From: Dechloromonas sp.
Lineage (GTDB): Bacteria; Pseudomonadota; Gammaproteobacteria; Burkholderiales; Rhodocyclaceae
Direction: 5' to 3'
Length of the DNA: 59,517 nt
Assembly (NCBI GenBank): GCA_016791065.1
Contig: JAEUOD010000124.1
Coordinates: 1-59,517, forward strand
Shown: positions 23,118 to 37,600 of the stretch, in pieces
Layout of the letters: each line of letters begins with the position of its first letter
How positions within the stretch are numbered: the first letter of the stretch is position 1
Made by a program: the position numbers and the translations under genes
The notes under the pieces: model-generated
Told to the model about the DNA's origin: nothing
Database searches by the model: none
What the model saw: the letters and a program-made list of their open reading frames with translations, nothing else

Positions 23118-25907
23118 TCACATACCGAGTGTCTTTATTAGCGTCGCACGCTCCGTGCCGATATTGTCCCGACTGATTTGCTCAAGTATGCCTCGTAGTT
23201 CCACTCGTGCTTCGTCGTTTCGGCCTAGCGTTACCAAGACACCAGCTAAATGGAAACGTATATCGATGTTGTTCGGGTCGCGAAGTCTGGCATCACGCAG
23301 GATGAGCAATGCCTCATCAACTTTTCCCGCTACGTGAAGCGACCAGCCCAGGGTGTCGAGAACAAGCGGGGAGCGCGGGTCAATGGCTTGCGCTTGGCGC
23401 GCAATTTCCACGGCCTTCGGATCCTTGAGTTCCAGGAGTGTATTTGCAAGATTATTGAACACGCTGGCATCCCGTACGCCGTAACTGATAATGGTCTCGT
23501 ATTCGCGGCGGGCTGCAGTCCACTCACCCGTTCGCATGCGAACCTCTGCGAGCACCTTGCGAGCTTCGGTGTCCTTGGCGTGGGACTTGATCCATTCCTG
23601 TAGCATGGGTAATGCGGCGCCGGGCTTGCCTTGGGCAACGAATACGCTTACCCGGCGTTTCAGTATGGCCGTTGAGGGCTGGCGATCGAACGCCTGGCGG
23701 AAATAATCCGTGGCTATAGCGTATTGACCGAGTGCCAAGGCGGAATCCCCGGAGATGCGATAGCCCTCCGAATTTCCCGGGTATTTCTGCCGGATTTGCT
23801 TGCCGAATTCGCCAGCCTTGCTGTTTTCGCGTGATTGCAGGGCAGCTTCGGCGGCAAGGACAAGCGCCCCAAGATCGTCAGGCTTGCCTTGCAGGGCCTT
23901 TTGAGCAACGTAACTGGCGTCGGCAGGGTATCCGGCAGCAATTGACAGGTAGCCAATGCGGATCAAACTGTCGGTATCGAATCCAGCTACTCGTTGCATG
24001 TTGATCAGAGTTTGGCGGGCCGACTTGTTATCGCCAATATCGATCTGGCTTTGTGCCAATGCTGCCGAGGCAGCGATATTGTCCTTGTTTCGCAGGGAGA
24101 GCGCCTTGGCAGCTTCGAGGGCGCCGGATTTGTCGCCTGTTGCTGCTTTGGCCTGAATGAGGGCCAAGCCGATGCGTAGGTCATTCGGGTTCTCTGCTAC
24201 CGCCTTTTCCAGCCAGCGCAGGGCATCGGCGGGTTTGCCGGCGCGTTGTTCCAGCAAGGATGCTTCATACATGACCTGTGTGTTCTTCTTGTCCTTGGCC
24301 AGTAGATTGGAATACACCTTACGGGCGGCGTCGAAATATCCTTCGACGACCTCCACGCGGGCAAGATTCAATTGCGCCGGGGAGAAATTGGGGTCTCTCT
24401 TGAGCGCTTCGGCGTAGGCGGTTCGTGCTCCGGGCAGATCGCCATTGGCTCCCTTGATCGCACCGAGCAGATTCAGCGCCCCCGGGTTTCCGGGTAAAGC
24501 TTTGTTACAACGCTGGGCGACATCCAGCGCCTTGCGCTTTTCGCCCTGCTGCATCAGTGTATTGGCGAGCGTGATTGCGAGTGCGAGGTCATTGGGTGTC
24601 TTGTCGAAAGCTGCCGCCAGATTCTTGCGTGCGGCGACGCTGTCACCTTGTCCCAGCATGCTGTATCCGAGCGATGCCTGAGCCTTTGCGTTACCGCCCT
24701 GAGTTGCTTTTTCCAGTATCTCGGTTGCTCGCGCGTACTGCTTTTCGGCAAGTTTCACTCGGCCAAGCAGGTATTGCGCCTGGGTGTCATCGGGCTGGGT
24801 GCGAAGGACGGTTTCCAGCAGACGGCTGGCGCGGGCATTGTCCCCCTTATCCAGATAGATGGCGGCAAGAAGTTTTTTGGCACTGAGGTTGTGCGGGTAA
24901 CGTGTGATTAGTACATCCAGATACTTGAGCGCCTTTTCATATTTTCGGCCAGCGTGATGTGCCAATGCACCCACCATGAGCAGGGATTCGTGACCCTCGA
25001 TCCATTCAGGCGGTAGCGCATCAATAACCTGTAACGCTTTGGCCATATACTGCTTTGCCAATGCGGTGTCTCCCTTGCGACTGGCGATCAGCGCTTGCAG
25101 ATAGGCCACCCGGGGTTCGATCGGGCCGCTTTTTGCCATGGCGTCAAGGTCCGCGCTGGCCTCTATGTCGTGACCAAGATCGATCCAAAGCCCGGCACGA
25201 GCAATCCGTGCGTCATAATGGTTTGGTGCCAGTGCGATGGCGCGTTCATAATCCTTGAGGGCGCTTTGCACGTCACCACTGGCATGGGCTACCTGCGCAC
25301 GAGCACTGAATGCGCTTGCATCGCCTGGTCCGAGCTGTACCGCCATTTCGGCGCGGGTACGAGCCAGATCAAGTCGGCCGAGTCCAATCTGGATAGGTAC
25401 CTCAGCAACTAAAGGTCCCGGAGACATAGGTGCAGCGGCGCGTGCTTCGGCGAAGCTTCGATCAGCATCTGCCGATTTTCCCAAGGCGGCAAAGGCGCTA
25501 GCGCGAAGCGTCAGAACTTCCGGGCGTACGTCGGCAGGAAGTCCGTCATCTTGAATAACCTCGATGACCTTGGCCGGCTTTCCCTGCAACATGAAGATGC
25601 GAGCAAGCGGTACGGCTACCTCGGCGCGGCTTACACCCAGGGTAAGTGCTTCCTTGAACTCAAGTTCTGCCAGATTGACTTCGCTGCTGGCCAAATATGC
25701 TTTTGCCAAAAGCAGGTGAGCCGAGAGCATTTTGCTATCGAGTTTCAGTGCATTTCTTAGCTGGATGATGGCCCCTGGCATGTCCTGCTTCTGATAACGC
25801 ACCAATGCATCCTCGAAATATCTACTGGCCTCGGAGGAGTTCGCAAGCACCGTCAGCGGGAGGGACAGAGCTGCTGCCAACATGAGATTGCGGATCTGAG
25901 TTTTCAT
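23118..25907 (-). CDS. PEP-CTERM system TPR-repeat protein, PrsT-like
   Basis: 929 aa. A signal peptide (MKTQIRNLMLAAALSLPLTV, cleavage near ANS) precedes a chain of about 20 TPR repeats across the whole protein (for example YQKQDMPGAIIQLRNALKLD). It matches PrsT, found with exosortase/exopolysaccharide loci, in length and layout. PrsT is usually called a lipoprotein, but no Cys-containing lipobox is visible here. Probably a periplasmic scaffold for polysaccharide or PEP-CTERM protein export. It is transcribed toward the PEP-CTERM gene, with a 130-bp gap that holds no other feature I can support. Confidence 0.82.
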   Translation of the reverse strand: MKTQIRNLMLAAALSLPLTVLANSSEASRYFEDALVRYQKQDMPGAIIQLRNALKLDSKMLSAHLLLAKAYLASSEVNLAELEFKEALTLGVSRAEVAVPLARIFMLQGKPAKVIEVIQDDGLPADVRPEVLTLRASAFAALGKSADADRSFAEARAAAPMSPGPLVAEVPIQIGLGRLDLARTRAEMAVQLGPGDASAFSARAQVAHASGDVQSALKDYERAIALAPNHYDARIARAGLWIDLGHDIEASADLDAMAKSGPIEPRVAYLQALIASRKGDTALAKQYMAKALQVIDALPPEWIEGHESLLMVGALAHHAGRKYEKALKYLDVLITRYPHNLSAKKLLAAIYLDKGDNARASRLLETVLRTQPDDTQAQYLLGRVKLAEKQYARATEILEKATQGGNAKAQASLGYSMLGQGDSVAARKNLAAAFDKTPNDLALAITLANTLMQQGEKRKALDVAQRCNKALPGNPGALNLLGAIKGANGDLPGARTAYAEALKRDPNFSPAQLNLARVEVVEGYFDAARKVYSNLLAKDKKNTQVMYEASLLEQRAGKPADALRWLEKAVAENPNDLRIGLALIQAKAATGDKSGALEAAKALSLRNKDNIAASAALAQSQIDIGDNKSARQTLINMQRVAGFDTDSLIRIGYLSIAAGYPADASYVAQKALQGKPDDLGALVLAAEAALQSRENSKAGEFGKQIRQKYPGNSEGYRISGDSALALGQYAIATDYFRQAFDRQPSTAILKRRVSVFVAQGKPGAALPMLQEWIKSHAKDTEARKVLAEVRMRTGEWTAARREYETIISYGVRDASVFNNLANTLLELKDPKAVEIARQAQAIDPRSPLVLDTLGWSLHVAGKVDEALLILRDARLRDPNNIDIRFHLAGVLVTLGRNDEARVELRGILEQISRDNIGTERATLIKTLGM

Positions 25908-26076
25908 GAATGATACTTTTTGCTGCCCACAGGGGAATGAAAAACTGTGCGGTGATGGCGTTTGAAGTCGAACGATAGTCTAATGCGTGCCAGCCGTAGC
26001 GTGACGGATTACGCATTCGGACCGCATTTTCTTCAGTTTGTCCGCATCCAAAAGCATTCAATTTTATATGGTCGAC

Positions 26077-27546
26077 ATGTCGTTTTCGTTCTATGAACTT
26101 CACCCCAAAATTGTTTGGGGGCATTTTGCGACGCTTTGTGCAATTCCCCGGGCCTCAAAACAGGAGGCCAAGTTGCGCGCTACGCTTTACGATTGGGCGC
26201 GGGGTTTAGGTTTGGATTGCAAGGTCGATGCGACCGGCAATCTCATCATCCGGAAGCCGGCTAGCCCCGGTTACGAACGGGCCCCGGGAGTTGTGCTGCA
26301 GGCTCACCTCGATATGGTCTGCCAGAAAAATGCGGATTCCCCGCATGATTTTTCGTGCGATCCGATTCGGCCGCGAGCTCTCAACGGCTGGCTGAAGGCG
26401 GAGGATACGACGCTGGGGGCCGACAACGGGATTGGTGTGGCGTTGATTCTGGCCGCCCTGGAGGATGGCAACCTGGTCCATGGCCCGCTCGAAGTTCTGC
26501 TGACCGTTGACGAAGAGGCGGGCATGGGTGGCGCGAGCGGCCTGGAGTGCGGCGTTCTGCAAGGCCAGCTGATGCTCAACCTCGATACCGAGGAGTGGGG
26601 CGAGTTTTATCTCGGCTGTGCCGGCGGCCTGGATGTCAATGTGGCAAGGTCGGGTGTTGCCGAGCCGATAACCGATGGGTTGGAAACCTGCCAGATCGCT
26701 CTAAGTGGTCTACGTGGTGGCCATTCCGGCGTGAATATCCACGAAGAGCGGGGCAACGGCATCAAGTTGCTGGTGCGTGTGTTGCGAGAGCTGGAACGTA
26801 CGATGCCGCTGCGGCTGGCTTCGCTCCACGGGGGGAATGCTCGAAATGCCCTGCCGCGCGAGGCCTTTGCCACGATTGCGGTGCCCGCTGCCGATCGCGG
26901 TCGCTTGCCGGTGGCGCTATGCAGGCTGCAGGAGGTCTTGCGCCAGGAGCTCAAAGGTGTGGATGACGGATTGTCGCTTGAGGTTGCGGATGCTGCTGCC
27001 GACAGCCTCATGTCCCTGAGGGAGCAGGAAATCTGGCTCGGCTCGCTGCATGCCGCACCGCACGGCGTGCGTCGAATGAGCCGGCAAGTTCCTGGTGTGG
27101 TCGACACCTCGAACAACCTCGGCATGGTCGATCTGCACCCTAATGGGGGATTGTGCAACTTCATGGTGCGTTCGCTGCTCGACAGCGGTAGCCTGGCGCT
27201 GGCCGACGAGATCGTCAGCCTGTTCGCGTTAAGCGGTACGCAAGCCGAGACTGCTGGTTATTACCCGGGCTGGATGCCGAATCCCGCTTCGCCGTTGCTG
27301 GCTGTGTGTCAGCGCGTCTATCGCCGCGATTTCGGAGCGGATTCGCATGTCCAGGTCATCCATGCCGGACTGGAGTGCGGAATCATCGGTTCGAAGTATC
27401 CGGGAATGGATATCGTCTCGTTTGGACCGACAATACGGGGCGCACATGCGCCCGGCGAGGCGGTGGATATCGAGTCTGTCGGCAAGTGCTGGGACCTGCT
27501 CAAGGCCATCCTGGCCGAATTGGCAACGCAGGAGTGTTCTGCATGA
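26077..27546 (+). CDS. pepD: Aminoacyl-histidine dipeptidase (PepD, M20 family)
   Basis: 489 aa from ATG 26077. This aligns with the usual PepD start at LHPKIVWGHFATLCAIPR, and upstream in-frame ATGs (26038, 26068) add nothing conserved. Metal ligands appear in LQAHLDMVCQKN and LGADNGIGVA, the catalytic Glu pair in VDEEAGMGG, and the dimerisation/lid motif in GGHSGVNIHEERGN. The enzyme is a zinc-dependent cytosolic dipeptidase that cleaves Xaa-His and other dipeptides. The lipoprotein gene overlaps its stop. Confidence 0.93.
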   Translation: MSFSFYELHPKIVWGHFATLCAIPRASKQEAKLRATLYDWARGLGLDCKVDATGNLIIRKPASPGYERAPGVVLQAHLDMVCQKNADSPHDFSCDPIRPRALNGWLKAEDTTLGADNGIGVALILAALEDGNLVHGPLEVLLTVDEEAGMGGASGLECGVLQGQLMLNLDTEEWGEFYLGCAGGLDVNVARSGVAEPITDGLETCQIALSGLRGGHSGVNIHEERGNGIKLLVRVLRELERTMPLRLASLHGGNARNALPREAFATIAVPAADRGRLPVALCRLQEVLRQELKGVDDGLSLEVADAAADSLMSLREQEIWLGSLHAAPHGVRRMSRQVPGVVDTSNNLGMVDLHPNGGLCNFMVRSLLDSGSLALADEIVSLFALSGTQAETAGYYPGWMPNPASPLLAVCQRVYRRDFGADSHVQVIHAGLECGIIGSKYPGMDIVSFGPTIRGAHAPGEAVDIESVGKCWDLLKAILAELATQECSA

Positions 27547-27746
27547 AAAATTGGTTCGTATGGAGTGCGGTGCTCGTCTTGTCGGCCTGCGGCGTTGAAA
27601 CGGCCGGCACGGCTGCGACGGCCGCCTCGTTAAAAAAGCAGGAGCTCGAACAGGGCCAAAAGACGATGGAGCAGTTCCAGCAAAAGCTGGATCAGGCCAA
27701 CCAGCAGACGCAGCAGCGCGCCGAGCAGGCGGGCGCCGACAAGTAG
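27543..27746 (+). CDS. Small predicted lipoprotein
   Basis: 67 aa. ATG 27543 overlaps the pepD stop (ATGA), indicating translational coupling. A short signal peptide ends in the lipobox LSAC (Cys16), followed by an Ala/Thr-rich stretch and a Gln-rich amphipathic helix (EQFQQKLDQANQQTQQRAEQ) suited to coiled-coil contacts. Probably anchored in a membrane leaflet facing the periplasm. No family recognised. It converges with the next gene with one base between stops. Confidence 0.78.
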   Translation: MKNWFVWSAVLVLSACGVETAGTAATAASLKKQELEQGQKTMEQFQQKLDQANQQTQQRAEQAGADK

Positions 27747-27747
27747 C

Positions 27748-28613
27748 CTAGCGGCCGCGCAGGGCCTCCCGGCGGGCCAGACCGAGTTTGGTCGAGCGTT
27801 CCATTTTCTGCACGAAAGCCGGGAAGTCGAGGCCGAACTTGGCGCGCAATTCCTTGGCGTAGTTGTGCAGCCAGCGCCAGCGCGGCTCGAAGTAGCGTTC
27901 CTTGAAGGCGTAGAGCACGTGGTTGCCGTCGTCCGGCACCGAGATGACGATGACTTGGTCGTCGAAAACGTGCATTGCCTCACCGATCAGGCCGGCATAG
28001 GTTTCCTTTTCGCCGGCCAGGTTAATGACCATGACGCCGTTGCCGGCCAGTTTGGCAAAGGCATTCTCGAAAAACTCCCGGTTGGCCAGGCTGGGGGCGA
28101 AGCCGGTCTTGTCGAAAGCGTCAACGAGCAAGACATCGATGCCTTTTTCCGCCTGCGCGATATATTCAGCGCCGTCGGCCTGCAGGATTTCGAGGCGCGG
28201 GCCGTCCGCGGGCACCAGGAAGGTATCGCGGAAGGCGATCACGTTGGGGTCGAGATCGATGGCCGTCATCTGTGTGCCGGGCATGCGGTGATGGCAGAAC
28301 TTGACCAGCGAGCCGCCACCCAGGCCGATCAGCACGATGCGTCGCGGGCGGGGATGGAAGAGCAGGAAGGCCATCATCTTCTGCGTGTAGCGGATGGCCA
28401 GGTCGTTCGGCGCCTTGAGCGACATCTCGCTCTGCATCAGGCGAACGTTGAAATAGAGAAAGCGCGATTTGCCGTCATCGACGACGAAGGGCTTGGGGTA
28501 GCTTTCGTCGAGCAGTTGGGCGCGCAGTTCGCCCGCCCTAGCCCAAGGCGGTTCAAGCATTAGGATGGTGCCCGTCTCGTTCTCGAATGGGCTGGGCAGT
28601 TCGTAGAGCTTGC

Positions 28614-28617
<4 letters not shown>
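27748..28617 (-). CDS. Spermidine synthase-like methyltransferase-fold protein
   Basis: 289 aa. The start is TTG 28617 overlapping the prmB stop (TTGA). Rossmann core: VLIGLGGGSLVKFCHHRMPG, TAIDLDPNVIAFRD, ILQADGAEYI and DVLLVDAFDKTGFAP, the layout of polyamine aminopropyltransferases (SpeE-like). The N-terminal tetramerisation strand domain is short, and substrate residues are not all obvious, so the reaction is uncertain. It is the last gene of the dap-prmB operon. Confidence 0.8.
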
Positions 28618-31827
<3,210 letters not shown>

Positions 31828-31853
31828 CTCAGGACCTTCGTGGGGTAATGGGC

Positions 31854-32669
31854 TTAGGCGCGCAGCAGTTCGTTGATGCTGGTCTTCGAGCGGGTTTGCG
31901 CGTCGACCTTCTTGACGATGATTGCAGCATAGAGGCTGTACTTGCCTCCGTCCTTGGGCAGCGAGCCGGAGATCACGACGGAACCCGGCGGGATCTTGCC
32001 GTAAGTGATTTCGCCGGTTTCGCGATCATAGATCGGCGTGCTTTGGCCGATGTAGACACCCATCGAGATCACCGAGTTTTCGCCGACGACGACGCCTTCT
32101 ACAACTTCCGAGCGGGCGCCGATGAAGCAGTTGTCCTCGATGATGACCGGGCCGGCCTGGATCGGCTCGAGCACACCGCCGATGCCGACGCCGCCGGAGA
32201 GGTGTACGTTCTTGCCGATCTGCGCGCAGGAACCGACGGTGGCCCAGGTGTCGACCATGGTGCCTTCATCGACGTAAGCGCCGATGTTGACGTAGGACGG
32301 CATCAGCACGGCGTTCTTGGCGATGAACGAACCCTTACGGGCGAAGGCGCCGGGGACGACGCGAAAGCCGCCGGCCTTGAACTGCTCTTCGGTCCAGCCT
32401 TGGAACTTGGTGTCGACCTTGTCGTAGAAATTGATGTCGCCGGCCTTCTGGATGCGGTTGTCGCGGGTGCGGAAGGAGAGCAGCACGGCCTTCTTGGCCC
32501 ACTGGTTGACCACCCACTCGCCATTGATTTTTTCGGCAACGCGCAGCTTGCCGCTGTCGAGATCGCCGATCACGGATTCGATGATCTTGATGGCGTCGGT
32601 GGATTGAGTGGTCAGCTCGGTACGGCGTTCCCACAGATCGTCGATGGTGGATTGCAGCGGATGGCTCAT
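31854..32669 (-). CDS. dapD: 2,3,4,5-tetrahydropyridine-2,6-dicarboxylate N-succinyltransferase
   Basis: 271 aa from ATG 32669. An N-terminal helical domain and a left-handed beta-helix of hexapeptide repeats ([40 protein letters not shown]). It transfers succinate from succinyl-CoA to tetrahydrodipicolinate. It is flanked by dapC upstream and pilU-like/dapE downstream, so three successive enzymes of the succinylase branch are encoded together. Confidence 0.97.
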   Translation of the reverse strand: MSHPLQSTIDDLWERRTELTTQSTDAIKIIESVIGDLDSGKLRVAEKINGEWVVNQWAKKAVLLSFRTRDNRIQKAGDINFYDKVDTKFQGWTEEQFKAGGFRVVPGAFARKGSFIAKNAVLMPSYVNIGAYVDEGTMVDTWATVGSCAQIGKNVHLSGGVGIGGVLEPIQAGPVIIEDNCFIGARSEVVEGVVVGENSVISMGVYIGQSTPIYDRETGEITYGKIPPGSVVISGSLPKDGGKYSLYAAIIVKKVDAQTRSKTSINELLRA

Positions 32670-32686
32670 GTGAAGTTCTCTCTTGG

Positions 32687-33874
32687 TTACAGTTGTTGTG
32701 CGAATTGACGGATACGTTGGGTGGCTTCGAGGCATTCCTGCAAGCCAGCGACCAGTGCGATACGAATGAAATTGGCGCCCGGATTGACGCCCTGCGATTC
32801 GCGGGCGAGGAAACTGCCGGGCAGGACCACGACATTATAGTGTTCGAGCAGGCCACGGGCGAACTCGGTATCGGCAATCGGCGTCCGGGCCCACAGGTAG
32901 AAGCTGGCGTCCGGCATGCCGGTGCCCAGCACTTCCGAGATCAGCGGCGTGCAGGCGCTGAATTTTTCGCGGTACTGGTTGCGGTTGTCGAGAACGTGGG
33001 CCTCGTCGTTCCAGGCAGCGACGGATGCCGTTTGTACCGGCGGCGACATGGCACAGCCCTGATAGGTGCGGAACAGCAGGTATTTTTTCAGGATGGCCGC
33101 ATCGCCAGCGACGAAGCCCGAGCGCATGCCCGGCACGTTGGATCGCTTGGAGAGGCTGGAGAACATCACAAGGCGCTCGTTCGTACGGCCGAGCAGCTTC
33201 GCCGCCTGCAGACCGCCGATCGGCGGATTGGCTTCGTCGAAATAGATTTCCGAATAACACTCGTCGGAAGCGATGATGAAACCGTATTTATCGGACAGTG
33301 CGAACAAGGTCTTCCAGTCGTCCAGCGACAGTACCTTGCCTGTCGGGTTGCCCGGCGAGCAGACGTAGAAAAGTTGAACGCGTGCCCATTCGGCCTCGCT
33401 CAATTGGCCGTAGTCGAAGGCGAAACCGTTTTCCGGAAGATTGTTCAGGAAACGCGGCTCAGCGCCCGACAGGTAGGCCGCGCCTTCGTAGATTTGATAG
33501 AAAGGGTTGGGGCTGACAACGATCGGCGTGCCTTTGCTCGGGTCGATCACCGTCTGGGCAAAGGAAAATAGCGCTTCGCGCGAACCGTTGACCGGAAGGA
33601 TCTCGGTTTCCGGGTTTAGTTCCAGCCCGTAGCGACGACCGCACCAAGCGGCAATGGCTTGCCGCAGTACAGGTAAGCCCTGCGTCGTCGGATAGTTGGC
33701 CAAGCCTTTCAGACCGCCGGCAAGGGCTTCCATAATAAAGGCCGGCGTCGCATGCTGCGGCTCGCCGATGGAAAGCTTGATTTCCTTCAGTTGCGGATTA
33801 GGCGTCACGCCGGCGAACAGGGCGCGCAGCTTTTCGAAAGGGTAGGGCTGGAGTTGGGCGAGATGCGGATTCAC
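32687..33874 (-). CDS. dapC: N-succinyldiaminopimelate aminotransferase
   Basis: 395 aa, fold-type I PLP aminotransferase. The PLP lysine is in [20 protein letters not shown], and [10 protein letters not shown] near the N-terminus and FYLWARTP near the C-terminus are typical of the DapC branch. It converts N-succinyl-2-amino-6-ketopimelate to succinyl-DAP with glutamate. First gene of the dapC-dapD-pilU-dapE-prmB string. The 134 bp upstream (to the deaminase stop) shows no clear promoter. Confidence 0.93.
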   Translation of the reverse strand: MNPHLAQLQPYPFEKLRALFAGVTPNPQLKEIKLSIGEPQHATPAFIMEALAGGLKGLANYPTTQGLPVLRQAIAAWCGRRYGLELNPETEILPVNGSREALFSFAQTVIDPSKGTPIVVSPNPFYQIYEGAAYLSGAEPRFLNNLPENGFAFDYGQLSEAEWARVQLFYVCSPGNPTGKVLSLDDWKTLFALSDKYGFIIASDECYSEIYFDEANPPIGGLQAAKLLGRTNERLVMFSSLSKRSNVPGMRSGFVAGDAAILKKYLLFRTYQGCAMSPPVQTASVAAWNDEAHVLDNRNQYREKFSACTPLISEVLGTGMPDASFYLWARTPIADTEFARGLLEHYNVVVLPGSFLARESQGVNPGANFIRIALVAGLQECLEATQRIRQFAQQL

Positions 33875-34008
33875 GGCAGGCGGGATAGGAAACGTCGAAA
33901 ACGCTAATTATCGCTGAAAACGCGATGCCCTTGCGGCGACAAGCGCGGCAGGCCGCAATCATTCATGGCATGTTCAAGCAAAGGATGGCTCGCCAATTCG
34001 AACGGTGC

Positions 34009-34488
34009 TCAATAGCAGCAGCTGTCGGGATTGTTCCGCCAAAGCCGCAGAGCTTCATCGGCTCCCGGAATCACCAGCTGGATCGTTTGCATTCGGCGTT
34101 CGGCATGCGAGAGGCGCAGCTCATCGTATAGTTCATCGTCGCAGAACCCGGCCTCGGCTGCTTCGGAGCGTGGGTTGGCGAAGACGATACGGCTGATGCG
34201 TGCCCAATAGGCGGCCGAAAGACACATCGGACAGGGTTCGCTCGAGGCGTATAGCGTGCAGCCTTCGAGATGAAAGCGGTCGAGTTCTCGGCAGGCCGCC
34301 CGAATGGCCATCACCTCGGCATGGGCGCTGGGGTCACGGTTGCGCACGACCTGGTTCCAGCCTTCGCCGACAATCTGGCCATTGCTTACCACGACCGCAC
34401 CGAAGGGGCCGCCACAGTAATCCCTGACGCTGGCGACGGCCAACTGCACTGCCCGCTGGAGAAAAGCCCTGTCTTCGTTCAACGCCAT
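34009..34488 (-). CDS. Guanine deaminase-like nucleoside/base deaminase
   Basis: 159 aa from ATG 34488. Zinc deaminase motifs SAHAEVMAIRAAC (HAE) and EPCPMCLSAAYWARI (PCxxC). The C-terminal tail ending LRLWRNNPDSCCY and the pattern AAEAGFCDDELYDEL resemble the short GuaD type of Bacillus subtilis more than tRNA deaminase TadA. Probably converts guanine to xanthine. The open frame extends far upstream antisense to smc, but that part has no coding character. Divergent from smc. A TATAAT on the minus strand (34575-34570) may serve it. Confidence 0.85.
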   Translation of the reverse strand: MALNEDRAFLQRAVQLAVASVRDYCGGPFGAVVVSNGQIVGEGWNQVVRNRDPSAHAEVMAIRAACRELDRFHLEGCTLYASSEPCPMCLSAAYWARISRIVFANPRSEAAEAGFCDDELYDELRLSHAERRMQTIQLVIPGADEALRLWRNNPDSCCY

Positions 34489-34620
34489 GCCCTCGCAATA
34501 GCGGGCCGATGCATGTCGTTCGGTCCGCAAAGCGCCCGGCTCATGATTCCGGGCAATTAGGTCAATGTTATTATACGACCCCCTCAAAGGCCGGGCGCAT
34601 AAAGCGTCTGCCGTATCCGC

Positions 34621-37600
34621 ATGCGTCTGACCAAACTTAAACTCGCCGGTTTCAAGTCCTTCGTCGATCCGACGGCGGTCGCCTTGCCCGGGCAACTGGT
34701 CGGCGTGGTCGGTCCCAATGGCTGCGGCAAGTCCAACATCATGGACGCTGTGCGTTGGGTTCTCGGCGAGTCGAAAGCCTCCGAACTGCGCGGCGAGTCG
34801 ATGATGGACGTCATCTTCAATGGCTCGTCCAACCGCAAGCCGGTGTCGCGTGCCTCGGTCGAGCTGATCTTCGACAATACGCTCGGTCGCGCCATGGGGC
34901 AGTGGTCGCAGTATGCCGAGCTCTCGGTCAAGCGCACCCTGACGCGGCAGGGGCAGTCGGACTATTTCATCAACAACCTCAAGGTCCGCCGCAAGGACAT
35001 TACCGATCTTTTCCTCGGTACCGGTCTCGGTCCGCGCGCTTACGCCATCATCGGCCAGGGGATGATCTCGCGGATCATCGAGGCCAAGCCGGACGACCTG
35101 CGCATTTTTCTCGAAGAGGCGGCGGGGGTTTCGCGCTACAAGGAACGACGCAAGGAAACCAACGGGCGCTTGGAAGACACGCGCGAGAACCTGACGCGCG
35201 TCGAGGACATCCGGCTCGAACTCGGCAACCAGATGGAGAAGCTGGAGGCGCAGGCCGAGGTAGCGCGGCGTTACCACGCCCTGAACGAGCAACTGGTGCA
35301 GCGCCAGCAGGTGCTCTGGCTGTTGCGCAAACGCGAGGCCGAGGCTGAGCGTCAGCGCGTCGCGCTCGATGTTGAACGTGCGGTGACCGACCTCGAGGCG
35401 CAGAGCGCCGCCCTGCGTGAAACCGAGGCGCGTGCCGAGGAAACCCGGGAAGCCCATTTCGCCGCCGGCGACGCACTGCATCAGGCACAAAGCGAGATGT
35501 ACGCCGCCAATGCCGAAGTGGCGAGGCTGGAAGCGGAAATCCGCCATCGCCGCGAGTCGCGCAATCAACTTGAAGCTCGCCTGGTTCAGCTCGAAGGCGA
35601 ATTGGCGCACTGGACCGAGGCGGCCGAAAAGCTGGCCGAGGACCGGCAGCGCTGGGAGGAGACGCAGGAGATTACCCGCCTGCGTGTCGAGGAAGCCGAG
35701 GAGCGCCTGCACCAGCACATGAACATTGCGCCGCAGGTCGAGGAAAGCCATGCCCAGGCCCAGGAAGAGCTGCAGCGTTTGAAGGCGCGCACGACCAATG
35801 GCGAGCAGCGCCTGGAAGTCGAATTGACCAACAAGGCACACGCCCAGCGCGCTCTGCAGGCCATCACCCAGCGCCGGGAGCGCCTGCGCGAGGAAAGCGG
35901 CGGCCAGGATGCGCCGGATGAGCTCGATCTGGCCGAGAAGGAGGAGGAACTTTCGCTGTTGCGTGAGGAGCTGGCTGGTGACCAGGATCATCTGCAGCAA
36001 CTGCAGCAGGAATTGCCGCAACTCGAGGCCGAACGCCGCCGGGTGCAGGCCGAACTCCAGCGTATCGAGCGCGAACTGGCGGCGGGTGTGGCCCGCCGTG
36101 CTGCGCTCGAGCAGATGCAGGCCAGCGCCCGGCAGAGCGGCAAGCTGCCGGAGTGGCTACGCCGTCACAATCTGGCGGAGGCGCCGCCGCTCTGGCAGCA
36201 GATCCATGTCGATGCAGGCTGGGAGTCGGCGGTCGAGGCTGTGCTGCGTGAGCGGCTCAATGCCATTGCCTGTGACGATCCGGCCAAGCTCGATGAATGG
36301 CTGCACGATCGGCCGGATGCCCGTCTCTCGGTCGTCCTGGCTGCCAATGCCGCGACCGAAGAGCGGGCAGGGCGCCTGGCTGAACACGTGCGTTGCGACA
36401 ATCCGGTCATGGCTGCCGTGCTGGCCGATTGGCTGGGGCCGGTGCTTGCCGTCGAGTCGCTCGATGCCGCCCTGGCGCGTCGGGCCGAACTGGCGCCCGG
36501 GGTGCAATTGGTGACGGCGGGCGGTGATTTACTGACTCGTACCAGCGTCACTTTCTTTGCGCCGGACAAGAGCGAGCACGGCCTGCTCGAACGCCAGCGC
36601 GAGATCGAGACGCTGACCGAAGGCGTTGCCGCTTACGAAGAACAGGCGGCGGCGATCCGCGAACAGCTCGCCATGCTCGACGAGCAATTCGGCGACAAGC
36701 AGGAAGAGATCGCCGAGACGCGCCAGTATGTGACCGACCGCCAGCAGCGCGTGCATGCGGTGCAGCTTGAGGTGCTCAAGCTGAGCCAGGCTATCGAGCG
36801 TTACCGCGAGCAGAGGGAACGTCAGCAGGAGCAATTGGCCGAACTGGCCGAAGAGGAAGAGGCCGAGCGCGAGCGCGACATGGCGGCCGACGAGAAGATC
36901 GCCGAAGTGCGCGATGGCCTGGGCCGGATACGTGTCCTTGTGGCCGGCGCCCAATCGCGCCTCGACGAGGCGGAGCGTGCCGTACGCGCCGAGCGCGAGC
37001 GCAATGCCGACCTCGACCGGGCGCTGCGCGAGGTGCAGTTTTCGCTGCGCGAGGCCGAAGGCAAGCTGCAGGACATCTTCGCCCAGCAGGCGGTGGCACA
37101 GCGCGAACTGACCCGCATCGAGAAGGATCGTGCGATCTGCGCCGAGCAGGTCGAGGCAGCACCGGCGGATGTCATGGAAGAAAGCCTGCAGATTGCCCTC
37201 GAAGCTCGCCAGGAGAAGGAAAAAGCCCTGGCTGCCTGCCGCGACGTACTGGAAGCGGCGACCGCCGCCTTGCGTGGCCTGGAAGAGCAGCGCATGAAAA
37301 TTGAACAGGGCCTGGAGCCGCTGCGGGCGCGTATCGGCGAACTCAAGCTCAAGGAGCAGGCGGCAGCGCTCAACACCGAGCAGTTTGCCTTGCAGTTGCT
37401 CGAAGCCGGGGCGAATGAAACCGCCCTGCAGCGGGCGATCGACGAGAATGGCGGCAACCTCCGTCCGGCCAGCTTGCAGGGCGAAATCACCCGTCTGGGC
37501 AACGCCATTGCCGAGCTAGGCGCGGTCAACCTGGCGGCGTTGGAAGAGCTGGAAACGGCGACCGAGCGCAAGGGCTACCTCGACATGCAGGCTGCAGACC

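Noticed and set aside
21746..25907. Genomic island inserted at tRNA-His
   Set aside because: The A/T-richer PEP-CTERM region lies next to tRNA-His, but there is no integrase, no transposase and no repeat of the tRNA 3' end on the far side.
25976..25993. Possible sigma-54 promoter upstream of the PrsT-like gene
   Set aside because: TGGCACG fits the -24 element on the minus strand, but the -12 position reads AGAC instead of TTGC, so the essential GC is missing. Worth noting only because PEP-CTERM loci can be RpoN-controlled.
34489..36021. Upstream extension of the guanine-deaminase frame on the minus strand
   Set aside because: The frame stays open antisense to smc, but deaminase homology begins at ATG 34488 and the extension has low-complexity Leu/Arg shadow composition.
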